Source of the DNA: Craspedostauros australis
Taxonomy: Eukaryota; Bacillariophyta; Bacillariophyceae; Mastogloiales; Achnanthaceae
Assembly (NCBI GenBank): GCA_026770025.1
Contig: JAMXDE010000031.1
Location: 1 to 64,000, forward strand
Length of the DNA: 64,000 nt
Reading direction: 5' to 3'
The notes below the pieces were generated by a model. The model had not been told where the DNA came from, did not search any database, and saw only the letters and a program-made list of their open reading frames with translations. Both the position numbers and the translations under genes were made by a program. Below are positions 51,305-64,000 of this stretch, piece after piece (position 1 is the stretch's first letter; the number at the start of each line of letters is the position of its first letter).

Positions 51305-54300
51305 ATGGCGTCTTCGTCGTCATCGCAAGTGAGGGTGGGCGTGCGGATCAGACCGCTGACATCGAAGGAGATATCGCAGGGAGGGCACATGTGTCTCAAC
51401 GTGACATCGCCATGCATTGGAATTGGGCAGCGCAGATTCACGTACGATACTGTCTTTGATACGGCCGTCGGCCAGCAGGAGCTGTACGACAGCATCGCGC
51501 TGCCGCTCCTCAAGAGCTTCACGGATGGATACAACGCGACGGTACGTCCTTGAGTCGGCTCTGCTCCCGGCTTCGCTCGAGTACGCCTCTACTGTGTGCC
51601 CGTGTTGGGATGATCGGCATGGAGACTTGGTGCATCGGCTTCTGCGTCATTCCAGCATCCCATGAAGTGTTACTCTCATTTCGCTGCACTCAATAACTCA
51701 CTCAACCACCCATGTATGCACACAATGCAACGTTACGGACTCTTGACTTCTTACTCCCTATACCTCATTGAGGGCATCAACTATCTGCAATACCACCTCA
51801 CACACATCCACTCTCCACCTTGTGCAGATCATGGCGTACGGGCAAACGGGATCTGGCAAGACCTTCACGATGGGCAGCGAAGCGCACATCGAACCAGACG
51901 CCGAGTCGCATACAGGATTGATCCCACGGTTCGTCGCCGACTTCTTCGCTGCCATGAAGGAGAAGAAGGAGGAGTCGGATTGCGGCAAGGAGAGTCAGCA
52001 CATCCTCATCGACTTCTCCCTCAGTGCTTCGTTCTTGGAGGTCTACGGCGAGGACATCCACGACCTCCTTGATCCCCATCGCAAATCTCTGCCGATTCGA
52101 GAGAATTCCGATGGTGAGGTCGTCATGAACGGTCTCACCAACAGAAGTGTTTCAAATGCGAACGAAGCGCTGCAGGTGCTGCATGAAGGAACCATGAACA
52201 GAACCACAGCGGCGACGCTCATGAACCTCACATCCAGCAGGTCGCACGCTGTCTTCACCATCTACCTCACCCAAATCATTCGAGACGATGAGGTCGACGT
52301 CAAGACCGTCTCCAAATTCACATTCGTCGATCTTGCGGGCAGCGAGCGGATGAAGAAGACAGGGGCAGAGGGAGAGCGGGCCAGAGAGGGCATCAAAATC
52401 AATGAGGGACTGCTGGCTCTAGGGAACGTCATCAACGCGCTTGCAGATGAGGAACGTCTGTCGCAGGAGAAGAAGGTTCACGTGCCGTACCGTCAATCGA
52501 AGCTCACCAGATTGTTGCAGGATGCGTTGGGTGGCAACAGCCAGACACTCTTCTTGGCCTGCGTCTCGCCATCTGACACCAACGCCAGTGAAACGCTTTC
52601 CACCTTGCATTACGCCAACCGCGCGCGCAACATCAGAAACGCGCCAACCAAGAATGTGGATGCTGCGGCTGCTGAGTTGCAACGCCTGAAGAGTCTGTCG
52701 TTCATCCTGCAATGTGAGCTCGTCAAGGAGAAGTTCGTCACCAACCACAATGGAAGCCCGTCGATGGATCCATCGTCGTCTTCTTCGACGTTCTCGTCAT
52801 CGGCGTTGTCGGCATCACAATCCGCAATGGCACAGCAATCATCAATTGGGGCCGTGGACTCAGATCTTCTCCAAAGAGATGACGTCAAAGAGTACCTGCA
52901 ATTGATCTTGAGCAAGGCCAGTGATGGTCACAGCGGCGTCTCCTTCGACATTTCATCGTTGAAACCGACAGCAGCGCCGAGTTCTGCGTTTGGCACGCGG
53001 AGCATGACAGCGACAAGCGGAATGCCTCCCAGGCCATTCCAACACAGCACCATTGCCGCCAACAACCACCCAACCGCAATGGACCCTGCAGCATCGGGAT
53101 TGGCAGCACTGGCGATACACAAGAGCGACGATGATCGCTTCCACAACAAACTCCTCGACGATGTCGATCCGGACCAAGACATCGCCATCCTCGACAAGCT
53201 GATCGAGCTGCAGAGAAACGAGCAAGATTACGAGAATGAACAGCAACGCGGCGAGCAGGAGCTCATCCAAGTGGATCAGGAAATCGAGAAGGAAGAGAAG
53301 CTGTTGCTCCGGCTCAAGGACAAGCTGAAGATGTATCACAACATGAAGGACAAGTACGAGGCGTTGATGGCGGAAGTACAACAGCTCGAGAATGAGAAGC
53401 AGGCCCTTGCCTCGCAGCTCGAACGGGCCATCGCGGATCCGACCACGGGGTCGTCCTCGGCCATTCGCAAGAAGCTGGAGAAGGTCGAGCCGAGCCTGGC
53501 ACGTGCGAAGAGGGAGACCCAGAAGCATCGTGAGATGTACCGCAAGGTGGAACAGGAGGCCAAGCGCTGCCGCGTACTGCAGCGAAAGATCAGCGACCTG
53601 AAGGCCGATCGCATCTCCCTCATCAAACGGCAGAAGGAATCCGAAGCTCGATACCGCGACGTCAACGAAGTCAAGACGAAGCAGCTCCTGGCTCTCAAAC
53701 GAAAGAACCGCGCCGATGGGCAGAAGGTATCCCAGCTGGAGAACGAGATTCGAAGCCAAAAGACGAACCTTCAGAAGAGGAAGCTGCACATCGACAAGCT
53801 GACCACCAAGCTCAAGCAGACCGAATCTCACTTCGAAAAGCTCTGGGCCATGAGACAGCGCGATCACAAACGGAGAATCAGCTCCATCGGAATCGGTCGT
53901 CGCAGCTCGATCGCTGCGAGATGGTCTGTGGACCCTCATCATGCCGAATCCGGCGTCGGCCTGTTCGCCGAGCTGAGTGACGCGATCGCATCCTTGAAGC
54001 AGACGGTGACGAGGCTTGTTGCCGAGCAGGTGGAGGAGGAGACCACGCGCGAGAAGTTCGAGGACAAGGTGAACATTTACAATGACAACATGCGTCTCCT
54101 CATCGACGAGGTCAACAAGCTGAACAACCTCGAAGGCAAGGCCAGGCATGATGGGTTCGAGGCCACCCAGGAATGGCGCAATGATATCGCGGAGTGCCGT
54201 CAGGCAGTCGCTGACTTGGAATTCAAGATTGAAGTCTTCAGCGCTGAGCTTGATCAGCTCCGCAAGGGGTTGCCGGGTGAGAAGCCATCCAGAATTCAGG

Positions 54301-57300
54301 AGGAAGAGCAGGTTCGATCGGTCCTCGGTGAAATGCAGGCACCGGCACTCCGAACATCCCTGCTGGAGGCATTCTCGGCATTTGCCGAGTCTGAGGTACG
54401 TCAAACAATGGTTGTGGTCGGCTTGTCGGAACGCTATTCGTTTTGCAATGAAATTGCGCATTGTTGGGGCGCACGTCTTGAATACGTTATCTGGTTGCGC
54501 TCTCTGATTGCAATCTTTCGACGCTCAAACTCACAGCATGTGACCACACACATCAACGCAATTCCTTCCTTTACCCAAATCGTTCGCTTCTGCCCAAATG
54601 ACGTCCATTGATGTTGTTTGTAGATGCTGCGGCACAAGCGCGAGAAGGAGCTCGAACGGAAGGATATCTGCATGAAGAGCGTCGAGAATGAGCTCGATTT
54701 GCACAAGAGCAAGCTCCTCGCGATGACCAAGGATCTGAAAGAGCGAAGAATTCTGACACAGACCGGAGAAGATGTGACGGCAGCCATGACGACGCTCAAG
54801 ACCGAAAACCAGTCTTTGACAGCTGAAATTGCCAAGCTTCGGGAGCAAGCGCGCGGACAAGCCCAAATCATCGAGCAGCACAAGGATGCCAAGGACACGG
54901 CGGTCAAGCAGGCCCACGAAGCAACGGAGGCGCTCGCCGTCACGCAGGCGTCGCTTGAGCAACATAACCTTCCGGAGGAATGCGTGCTCATGACGCAGAG
55001 TCTCCAAACCATTTGGGCCAAGCTTGGCGTGGAGTCATCTATCCGTGAGCAATCCACTGAGCTCATCCGGTCAAGCGTGACGACGACGTGCGCAGAGCAG
55101 TTGAAGGAAGCACAGCTCCTCGAGGCAAAGACCATGAAGTCCATTGATGAAATCACAACCGAATTGCAATTGATGCGGAAGGCCATGGGGAAGCGTGAAA
55201 TTGAAACTGAAACTGACAAGAATATGCACATGCACATGGACGATGGTGAAACGCAGTTGCTCCCCAGGCTCGAGATCCTCAAGACTGAACGTGAAACCTT
55301 GAAGCCTGAGTTCGATGCGGTGCATCATCGCAATCAGCAGCTGGTCCAAGACACGCGCAAGATCTCGGCCTCGATCCATCTCTCCGAGACCAAGCTCCCT
55401 CCAAACCTGAAGCTTCTGATGCAGTACTCGCAAGTCAACACAGAACGAGCAAAGGACAAGGGCCGTCGCAAGCGTGCTGGCATGATGAAGGATATTGCGA
55501 GCATGATGGATGCTTTGGATTCGGCGTTGACGACCGAAGCATCTTTACCGCAAATATCTGAAGATGGCAGCACCGAGCATGCGTTCGACATCGACGACAA
55601 CAGGGGGCGAATGTGCGATGATGGAATTCCAGATTCTGATGATGCCGGAGACACGAAGTCCGGCAGCTCCCATCAGACCTTCGTGGAGCTCGAGGAAGGC
55701 TGTTTGGAAGCTGCGTTCTTGGATCGTTGCGATCAGGAGCTGACGAATCTCCGCGTTACCAAGTCCCAGCTCCTTGTCAAGGCGCGCGAGATTCTGCAAA
55801 CCGGATCAGCCATCGTCCAAGACATGCACATGACGAACGAAGAACTTCGAAAGCTGATCAATCCCAAGATGTCCGGCCTGGCCTGGTGGAACCCGACGTT
55901 GGCGAGCGACATCATCAACTTCCTGAACACATCGCACAGTTCTTCGATCAACACGTCACCCGAGAATCTGCGGCATCTGGAGCATGTCGCCGACATGCTG
56001 GTGCGAATTGGACAGAGACGCAAGCACCTCACCAACGTTCTGAGGCAGGTGATCGAGAAATCGCAGAAGGCGCTCCTCAACGTAGTTGGCAAGGAGCTTG
56101 GCGTACAGCAAGCATACGCCGCCTTCCACGAGGCTTTGGTGCGGCTACCACCGCTGTCCCGTGATCTGGTGGATACCTGCACCTCTGAACTCGAGGCGTT
56201 GAGCACGGGCGTGGACACAATGACACAAAGCGAAATCGAAGCCTTGACGGTTGTTTGGGAAGCCATGAGCGTGTCTTCTACCAGCCGGCAAAGGTTTTGG
56301 TACGATATGGAGACCAGCATGAACGATCGACAGTTTGACAACGACAGTCTCTTTGCTCCTGTCGAAGCTTCGAGATCTGATGAGCACTACAGCGAACCGT
56401 GGGTTGCATCCACGTGCGTCCGCACCAAACGCCAACACGCAGAACTTGAGCGCAAGCTGTTCAAGCTGAATGCCGTACACGAAGAGGTTGAGAGGTTGAG
56501 GCTGAGACAGGACGGAAAGAGTCGCATCCTTTCCCTCGAATCGGAAGTGCGGATGCTGAATGCACGATTGAGGGAGGTTGACAGCCTGAAGGCCGACAGG
56601 CGACGTCCGTTTGGCAAGCTGGAGGGTGGCAAGTCGTCCAAATCCAAATCCAGATCCAAATCCAAATCCAAATCCAAGGAGGAACTGCTGCGCCGCGACA
56701 TGAAGCAGAAGATCGCATCAAAGCTGGATCAGCTCTCCGAGGCAATGGAGACATGGCAGGTAGATCAGGATGACTCCAACAACAGCAACGCTGGCGCGGG
56801 CGCGGACACGGACACGGACATGCAAATCGATGGTGATCACGAAAGGGCTACAGCAGGATCGATGCTGTTGAGCGAAGAGGTGCGGCGTTTGCTCAAGAAC
56901 CCTGATGGCAACATCAAGTCCGGTCACGGCCATGCCAAACGGCCAAAGCCCAACAGAGCACAGGTTCCATTCGCACCGTCGTCGCCACCATCTTCGCCGC
57001 CATCGCCCCCAAGAGATTCCGCGTTAGGAGCAGCAGGTCACAAGCGACATTTGGAGTCCCATGTTGCCACCAATTCGCCAGCAGCAAACAAGGGCGGGCC
57101 GAACACACGAATCAAGTACAGAAGTGGTCTGACACCGCCGAGGAAGAAGTACGCTGGCCCTGCAAGGCCCAAGCTCATGGACCGCAGCATCGCTCCACGG
57201 CCACCTCTGCTGGGTCGGTTGCCAGCCTCGAGCGCATCAATTCATCGATCGGCAAAAGCAGCAGGTAGCAAGCGTGACACATCGGCGATGTCTTCAGCGG

Positions 57301-57635
57301 AAGCACCATCAAAGAAGAGGGCAGGGACGGGACGAGATCAAAGTGCTGCGAACAGGAATCGCTCCGCCACGAGAACGAGGAGAACCGAAGACCGTGATGG
57401 CTCTCCACTACGGCCTCCGAAGATGCTGGCCAGGAAGAAGCCAGCACCAGCGCTTCCCCGAGCTCTTTCCAAACCTCAGATGTCACCAGAGAAGTTGGGA
57501 TCGTCCAAGGCTGCAAACGTCGGAAAGAAATCGGCATCTACGCTGAACAAGCGCCCGGCGACCACTCTGCTACCTTTCGGACATGTGTTGGCGAAAGTCG
57601 CATCACCTCCTGGCAAGGAGAACTCGAGCATGTAG
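51305..57635 (+). CDS. Kinesin with N-terminal motor and long coiled coil (kinesin-4-like)
   Basis: Exons 51305-51541, 51828-54395 and 54624-57635, all phase 0 (introns 286 and 228 nt, GTACGT donors); product 1,938 residues. The motor (about 5-360) has the P-loop MAYGQTGSGKTFTMG, starting right after intron 1, LTSSRSHAVF (switch I), VDLAGSER (switch II) and PYRQSKLTRLLQDALGGNS. Coiled coil fills about 470-900 and parts beyond. Toward the C-terminus a KSKSRSKSKSKSK block and a basic Pro/Ser/Arg-rich tail to LPFGHVLAKV suggest binding to DNA or microtubules, as in chromokinesins of the kinesin-4 group. An ATP-driven plus-end motor for chromosomes or the spindle is likely. Subfamily placement rests on motor motifs and the basic tail only. 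Confidence 0.85.
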
Positions 57636-58282
57636 ATTGCCACTCGACGAGTACTAGTAGAGAGTAGGAGACGTCGATCGTCTCCAAAGAGGTTGGATGG
57701 AGATAGCAAGTCAAGTTCATCTCAGAATACTGGCCTTCAGACAGATGTATTGTGCAGAATACAATACTAGCCGAGTTGTACGAGTTGAAGCATGGTATGG
57801 TCGTCACACGATGAAGTTGTCATGCTTGGGGCACATTGCGGTAGCCCATGGCAACATGATCCTTCCATTGCACTCTATGAGTACCATACATACTCATAGA
57901 ATGAACCGAATGGAACTGTGTGACGCAGCTGAGGCGTGGAGTTGTGGATGTCAAGGCAGGGCTGTTTGTGTTCGCATGAAGATGGTTGAACTAAAATGGA
58001 GCATGTATTGAATTAAGATCTGTTGTAGCTTACTGATACAGCCGATACTATTATGTACGTACGGGTGGATGGTTGGAAGAAATGGTGGATGGTTGCGTGG
58101 GATGAAGGGAAGGATGCATTGATGGACATGCTCTTGGATGATGCATTGATGATGTCGAATGTGTCGTGGAGTGAAAAGGGTAGGCGATCAGGTCGTGATC
58201 GCTCGATGGATGAATGGAGGCAGTCGCTTGATCTGGATAGTCGTGCAGTACGCACACGTAGAGTACGTGCAGGTATCGTCGT
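57636..58282. other. Intergenic between convergent kinesin and PP2C genes
   Basis: Contains the 3' UTRs of both genes. A tract of ATGGATGGTTG-like repeats at about 58066-58096 is the only local structure I see. Confidence 0.4.
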
Positions 58283-60246
58283 TTACCGTTTGATGTCGGA
58301 AAGCCAGACCATGACAACGCAGACGTTGTCGCCGGAGCCACGCAGGATGGCTTCGCGCGCAACGCGCCTTGCCATGTTCTTGCGCATCAGTCGTGTTGAC
58401 GACACCGAACTTCCTTGTGGGAGATCTTCCTCCATGGATTCGTGAACGAAATCGACGGCCTCTTGGCTCGTCATGACGTCCCAGAGGCCGTCGGAAGCCA
58501 GCAGGACGAACTCGTTGCTGTCATCCTCGATGAGAGGGAAGTGCTTGATCTCCGGCACGCCCGAGACCACGGGCTTGGCGTGGCGGTCGCCGATGGCGCG
58601 GGACAGGGACAAGCTGCGGACCCTGTGGACGTGGCCGAGAGGATCCCACTGGACCTCTTCGCCCATGGCGAGGATCCGTTCGCGCTCGATGGCGTCGTTG
58701 GGCTTGTGATCGCGCGTGAGGTTGACAGCCTTCCTGTCACGACTTAGGACGGCGCGGCTGTCACCGACGTTTGCAGAGAGCAGGGTGCGCTCGCCATTTT
58801 CGCCTAGATGTACGACAACGGCGACGGCGGTACTGCCCATGAAGTTGGCTTGGTTGTCGAGCAAGACGCGCTGGTCGATCTCCTCCAGCGCTCCTCGCAG
58901 CGCCGCGACGTGGCAGGCGATGGAAGGCGTGCGGTAGGTCTCCTCTTCCTCCCAATGCTTCTGCTTGACGTAGGTGCGATAGAGATCGTACATGTTGTCG
59001 CGAAGGTACTTGCTGACTTCGCTGCCTCCGTGACCATCGAAGCAGGCGACGAAGCGACCGCCGTTGGCTATCCTGTACTCATCTTCCATGGACCATCGAG
59101 CACCTTGCAAGGCCCCAACGGACACCTTGTGAAGGGCATGAGATGAGACAGGGAGGCGGTAGTACGATTACGAGCACGCGTACAGTTGGTGATAATGATG
59201 ATAAAATCGGTGATGTCAAGTCATCAGCGTGCGCGAGAAACAGGAATTCACGTCAATGGAAAGATACAAAATGATGAGGTTGTTGTTGGGTTGTGCTGGT
59301 GGCAATGGCGTGGCAACGGTGATCATGGAAGGTTCTGACATGAGATCTTTGTTTGACCGTCCGTTGCAACGCCACGATGATTGCATCCGATGCGAATAGG
59401 GTGAGCAGCAGTTCTCACGCTCATGCGAGAGCACTGTGGTCTTCACTGCTGTTGCAGTTGCAACTGTACTTGCACAGGTTTTTTGTTGTCATTCTCGCGT
59501 GACATGACTGTTCTTACCTGGAATGGGCGGTGAATAGCTTGCTCTTCCTCGATCAGGTCGTCCTTTTGTGCGGACTTGGATTTGATGGAGCTGGATGACG
59601 ATGAAGTGACTCCGGTTGGTCCCTTGCCACCGCCGCCGCCGCCTCCGCCACCTCCTCCTTTTGTGCCGAGAGGACCGGTGGGGAACCTCGTGTCAGGGAT
59701 GGTGACCGCGGTCATGACGCCCATGGCGGCCACGAGCGGCAAGAGGATTCTGGGGTCGAGGTAGTTCGATGATGCTGGTTTGGCCGTTGCCGAAGCTACT
59801 GGCGGTGCTGCGGCTGCTGTGTGAAGCAATGATGTGGGTGTCGATGATGGTGATGCCGGTGGTATTGGATTGGGATGTGGCTGGCGTCGACCATGGCGAA
59901 AGAGCGATGCTGCGCGCACCGATGATCGTGAGTGGCCTTCGCTGTGCAGGGTCATTGATCGGTTCGCGACGACTGCGCGGGAGGCTGTGTGCGTCTGAAG
60001 TTGGACATGGTAGTTCCTGGAGCTGTTGTGTTGCGTGGCTGCTGACCGGAGAGTCGCAAAGCCTGCTTCATGGCTTTCCAGTGCGCCACGTCGCCCCGTT
60101 CGCAATGATATCGGAGACGAGAAGGAGACGGATGATAGGGACCTAGGCGCAGGGCTGAGCGCTGGCGTGAATGTGGATTCTTGCGAGTTGCGGCGCATGT
60201 GGCGGATGCCAGCTGAAGCTTGGGTTCTGAGTCTGCAGGATGTCAT
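58283..60246 (-). CDS. PP2C-type protein phosphatase with N-terminal membrane anchor
   Basis: Exons 60246-59518 and 59125-58283, phase 0; intron 392 nt, GTAAGA donor and TTCACAAG acceptor; product 523 residues. The first exon encodes an Arg/Ser-rich N-terminus that may be an organelle presequence, one hydrophobic helix (ILLPLVAAMGVMTAVTI, about 170-190), a glycine run and a Ser/Lys linker. The second exon is the PP2C domain: GARWSMEDE, CFDGHGG, GSTAVAVVV, ANVGDSRAVLSRD, LTRDHKPND, SLSRAIGD, LLASDGLWDVM and GSGDNVCVVMV. The metal-binding Asp residues of motifs 1, 2, 8 and 11 are all in place, so the enzyme should be an active Mn/Mg-dependent Ser/Thr phosphatase. Targeting (mitochondrion, ER or plastid) is open. 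Confidence 0.85.
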
Positions 60247-62316
60247 CTTCGATGTGTGCTGGTGTTTGCGACTGTGTGCAGTTGCGTTGGTGTCTGTTGA
60301 TGTCTGTTGATGTGTGCTGGTGAAGTTTGTTGCGTTGCGATGCGTTGTGGATGAGTATGGAACAGTTGCGAGCTATTGTATGGGTGTGCAAATGTGTGTA
60401 TGGTTGGTAGATGGACGACTCTGCTGCTGGTTGTTGTCTGCTGTCTGCTGTCGTTTGTTACGACTACTGATTGAGGTTTGACGGATCGTGGATCTTTGAA
60501 TGCAAGGGAGCGTCTTGATGGAGTCCCGAGGTTGACGACTGGCTGCCTTCGTGATCGTTTGCTCTTTGCCTTTGGCTGGTGTTCTCGTCTTTTTGCTGCA
60601 CTTTGTTCGATACGGGAAGCGCGTGTTGCTTCTTCTTGTGTTTGCAATCGTATCGTGTGAGGGTGAGGGCGTGGCTGACAATGGGATGTTCTGCGACGGA
60701 ATGTTCTGCGACGAAATGTGATGTGGTGCGTACGCGTGTTGGTGTTCTACTAGCACTGCGAAGAAGATGGGGACCTCTCGTATCGGATTGGATTTTATGG
60801 GCGATTCACACGATGCTGCGGCGATCAATCGTTTGTGAGGAATGTTGCTGCTGCGTGGTGACTATTACGATCTGCTCTGTCGGGAGTGTTGGCGTTGCTC
60901 TCCAAGTGTTCACGCAATTGCCTTTGTGTTCGTTCTTCTGGTGTCTGTCTCAGCGATTGCCTCTGCGTGAAGCTGTGTCGATGCACGCCTACTCTTGCAG
61001 GGAGGAAGGGTCAGCTCTGCTTGCGGAGTTCTTTGGTGGATCCACAGAGAGGGGCTGACGTTGGGAGATCCCGTACGCGTACCCTTCAACGAAAACAATC
61101 TTGTCTCCTCGTTGTTCTTCTACCACGCGCACACGTTTTCGTTGTGTGGGAACTGCTGCTTCGCTTCGGGGCGAGGAGCACGAGGGGAGAGTATCTCAAG
61201 TGTCTGTCGCTCACTTCCTCCTTCCAAACAAGGGAAGCGCGGTAAAGACACCACATGTGTCGATTTGTACTTTATTCACGCTTGAAGCGTGTTGTGCCGT
61301 GCTTTGTTCGTTCGGATCATCGACTCATGCGACTACTAGAGCACGCCTTTCCCGTGTCGGCGTGATGTTGCGCTTGTTGATGTGCGTGCCTGGCGATGTC
61401 CAACACTGTGTGAACGTGCCAATGACGTCCACTTTGCACTCCTTCCATCCCCTCGTGTCTGCTCCAAGGCATCCCCATTCCCAGACACGCGACGTCACAT
61501 TGCCTCCTTTCCGCTGTGACAGCCCTTCAGCTCAATCGCCCCTTGCTTTTCAAGAGGGTCCTTGCTTCGCATTCGTTGTTCGTGCTGGTGCATGTCTTCG
61601 TGCCGGAACAACTCTCGAACGCGTGGGGGTGTTTTTTTTTTTTCGCGCCACAATTCATTGCTGCGCAGCACTCCAACAAACATGCATTGTCTCATCATAC
61701 TCTTGCCCAGTGTGCTTCGGTTCTTCACTTGTCACTCTCCACACCCGTGACGAAAGTGAGCATGTTCGTTCGCAGGGGGGTAGGCAGCATCATGTCCTCC
61801 CTTTCCTGTCCTGATAGGCACGCGTCATTGCGTGATGAACCCTGCTCGTGTCGCTTCCCTGCTCGTGTCGCTCTCATCGTCGGTTGTTGCTGTGAACATC
61901 CTCCCACCCCTCCGCTGAACGTGCGTGTGATTGCACAGTCCAGATGTTTCTCTGGTGATTTCGTTCGTTTCATTAGGACACACTCGGATTGTTTTGCGCA
62001 AGCAACAGTGTCTGGTTGCCTAGTCCATCCTCTTTTCATCCAGGAAGCATGTCGCCCCATGGGGACGAACGTCCTTACCCGTTCTCCACACTGCACTGTC
62101 AGTGGGTCCGAGATGCATTTTTTGACAAATAGTGTTCCCCACAGTAAAGCATAGCACTTACACGATGAACCAGTCAGTGTGATGCTGTGCTCGCGTTTTT
62201 TCAAACCAGGACACCAAACACGAACTCACTACAACAGACAAGGGAGGACATCTACGATTATAATTTAATGCTCGTTAAATTCTGGCTATTTGTTTGTACT
62301 AGGTGGGATGCGCTAA
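60247..62316. other. No gene recognised; T/C-rich intergenic DNA
   Basis: Several 100-240-codon plus-strand frames (60579-61058, 61101-61814, 61516-62154) overlap one another and are Cys/Ser/Arg rich without domains, signal or splice pattern. A T10 run lies at about 61629. The right part may belong to the flank of the Harbinger element. Confidence 0.4.
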
Positions 62317-63330
62317 TTAGTGTGTGTGTTGTGCATCTGCACGGGCGATGGCACGTTCGCGTGCTTCTTGCATCGCGACAACCACGTCAAACGAGGGGAA
62401 GCCGTTGCTCAATTCAATTTGCGTCACGATGGCAACCGCGTTGAATGCAAGGCGATGCTTGTCCACGTGGTGCCGCCACTTCAGGTGCATGCATTGCCAG
62501 TGCTTGATTCGCCTGTTGACCGTTTCGTGGCGGCACCGCATGATCCCATCCGCGCGAAAAGTTGGGGGGAACACACAAGGGTCCCCACGGTATCCGGCGT
62601 CTGCGACGACGACTTCGTGTTGCACTAATTTCGGTTTCAGACCCAGACGGAAGATCGAAAGATCGTTCAACAGGCCACACGGGAAAGGACCATTCGCCCA
62701 AACGATCTCACCAGTGGAAATCGCAACAGCCAACTCATAGCGCACACCAGAGGCGCGAAACTTGAACGAGTACCACTTCTGGCTAAACGGTTTGGGTTCG
62801 GTGATTCGCATGTCAGTCCCGTCCACAGTGACAAGAGCTTTTGCATCGTGACTTGCGCCAACGAAACGACGGTTCCAGACAATCTGTCAATGGGAGCGGT
62901 ACCAGGAAAAATCAGAACCATGTGTGAGTGAATGGAGTGAACAGAATTTTGTGTCGTAGTTCGGGTGTGCGAATTTATTAGTACTTACAATGCGATCCTT
63001 AACGGTTTCAACGGCTTCCATCATTAGCCACATCCATTTCCGAAGTGTTTTGGCAGAACACTTGCACATGGTGGCAAGGGCAGTCTCAGACACGTACAGA
63101 CGAAGAAACGCGCACGTCCACAGGAGATGTTTCGGTTTCGCCGTGAGTGGCAGAGCTCGCGCATGACAGAGCTCGTTCCACAAGATGTGCACGATGTCAG
63201 GATGCGTTCCGAACACGGATGCGAACTGTCGCAGTGACTCCCTGGAAAGGTTGTTTGTGTCCAAGCCTCTTGGGCGTGACCCAATCAGCCCGAACCCCAC
63301 GGTGGCAAAAGTTCCACTTGGTAGAAGCAT
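62317..63330 (-). CDS. PIF/Harbinger-type transposase-derived nuclease (DDE_Tnp_4)
   Basis: Exons 63330-62989 and 62883-62317, phase 0, with a 105-nt intron (GTAAGT donor, TGACAG acceptor); product 302 residues. The N-terminal half is a helical region (LRQFASVFGTHPDIVHILW, CKCSAKTLRKWMWLMMEAVE) of the kind that precedes Harbinger nucleases. The catalytic core has LVTVDGTDMRI, WYSFKFRASGVRYELAVAI, GPFPCGLLNDLSIFR, VVADAGYRGD and ETVNRRIKHW, supplying the D, D and E residues in the expected order. It is intact and intron-containing. No accompanying Myb-like protein is seen and I could not find terminal inverted repeats, so it could be a domesticated gene or an incomplete element. Confidence 0.75.
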
Positions 63331-64000
63331 TCTCGTGTTCCTTGCGAATTATGAGCTCTTGTGCAACTAGAAATGTCAAAATGAGGCGAAAAACAACAAT
63401 GCCAACAAGTAACCGTTGAGCTAGTACAAATTGTGCGCAAATCAACTGCAACTTGCCAATGACGAAACGAGCTTTTCTTGTGGGGCTTCGCATGCTCTCC
63501 AGCTACAGTGGTTGTTCCGCGCTTTGCTGTGGGGAAGCCAATCAAGCGAGGGCGTTCTTCCAGATTAATCGCAGAGAAGTTGAACAAAGTGTACGGTTGT
63601 CCTCCAATGCTTCGCCAACTTGTGCTTCGTTGTGACCAAGGTACCAAGCAAGGCAGGATTCAACGGACGAAACATCCAATGAATTCCTGCGTTGCCGTAT
63701 GTAGCGTAATGATCAGGGGCACATCCACGACTTCGTGGGAGGCTCTCTTGGACGAACGTGCGCGCTGCTCCGTTCGCCCGGCACTGCAAGCAAGCACGCT
63801 CTGGAGGGGAAGCAAACGAGTATCGAGCTGAATGCCCTCCAGTGTGCTGTATCATTCTTGCACGCGTGCTGTTGTGCTCTATCTGGGGAGCCCGCAGTTC
63901 ACCTTGCGCTCAACACGAACAATCATGGACATACAGCCATGGATAGACAACGTCGGACCGCGCACTGTGGTGGAGTCTTACCCTTGTCGTGAATCGGTCT
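63331..64000. other. No gene recognised at the right edge
   Basis: Short frames on both strands without domains. The sequence stops at the window edge, so a gene or element end beyond 64000 cannot be judged. Confidence 0.35.

Noticed and set aside
52953..54461. 502-codon minus-strand ORF opposite the kinesin coiled coil
   Set aside because: Leu-rich shadow of Lys/Glu coiled-coil codons.
1..64000. tRNA or rRNA genes
   Set aside because: I saw no convincing cloverleaf or rRNA core by reading; a covariance-model scan would be needed to exclude a tRNA.

Overview
This window looks like a nuclear contig of a diatom or a closely related secondary-plastid alga. Several predicted proteins begin with a signal peptide followed by a diatom-style cleavage/transit motif at an A-F or A-W step (for example SIAFVP at about 16.5 kb on the minus strand and QAQAFTT at about 24.5 kb). 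Genes have few, short GT-AG introns with GTGAGT, GTAAGT or GTACGT donors. The mobile elements are eukaryotic: Ty1/copia, mariner, PIF/Harbinger-like and non-LTR-type tails. No operons, CRISPR arrays or bacterial features are visible.

Layout. 0-7 kb: a mariner-like transposase of the DD39D type (minus, about 2.3-4.9 kb), broken by one frameshift, within gene-poor repeat-rich DNA. 7-13.4 kb: two different inverted-repeat units, one with near-identical 300-bp arms and one with 17-bp ends plus TTGTCTC palindromes. Each encloses a decayed 3' tail of the same kind of retroelement (RNase H / CCHC finger); the second tail carries an 18-bp target-site-like duplication. 13.5-16.6 kb: a Tat-type thylakoid-lumen protein and, convergent to it, a plastid NAD(P)-binding oxidoreductase reading frame with two in-frame stops. 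17-18.7 kb: an ankyrin-repeat ORF and a frame-broken BTB remnant behind it. 21-29 kb: a lipase-like alpha/beta hydrolase, a second lumen-type protein with an NTF2-like domain, an Asp-rich single-pass membrane protein and a leucine-rich-repeat protein.

29.3-38.3 kb: a four-exon gene for a single-pass membrane protein with a cytoplasmic EF-hand, split by a complete 6.8-kb Ty1/copia retrotransposon (430-bp LTRs differing at two positions, 5-bp target duplication CGGGA, gag and pol in one frame separated by a single TGA). With one duplication copy counted, the host reading frame is open across the insertion point. 38.7-40.2 kb: a decayed coding frame of unknown family.

41-60.3 kb is gene-dense housekeeping DNA: a large conserved protist protein, a two-helix membrane protein, galactokinase, a probable ORC6, a 1,938-residue kinesin and a membrane-anchored PP2C phosphatase. 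62.3-63.3 kb: a PIF/Harbinger-type (DDE_Tnp_4) nuclease with one intron. Ordinary host genes are thus interspersed with transposons of very different ages, from the near-new copia copy to heavily eroded mariner and retroelement tails.
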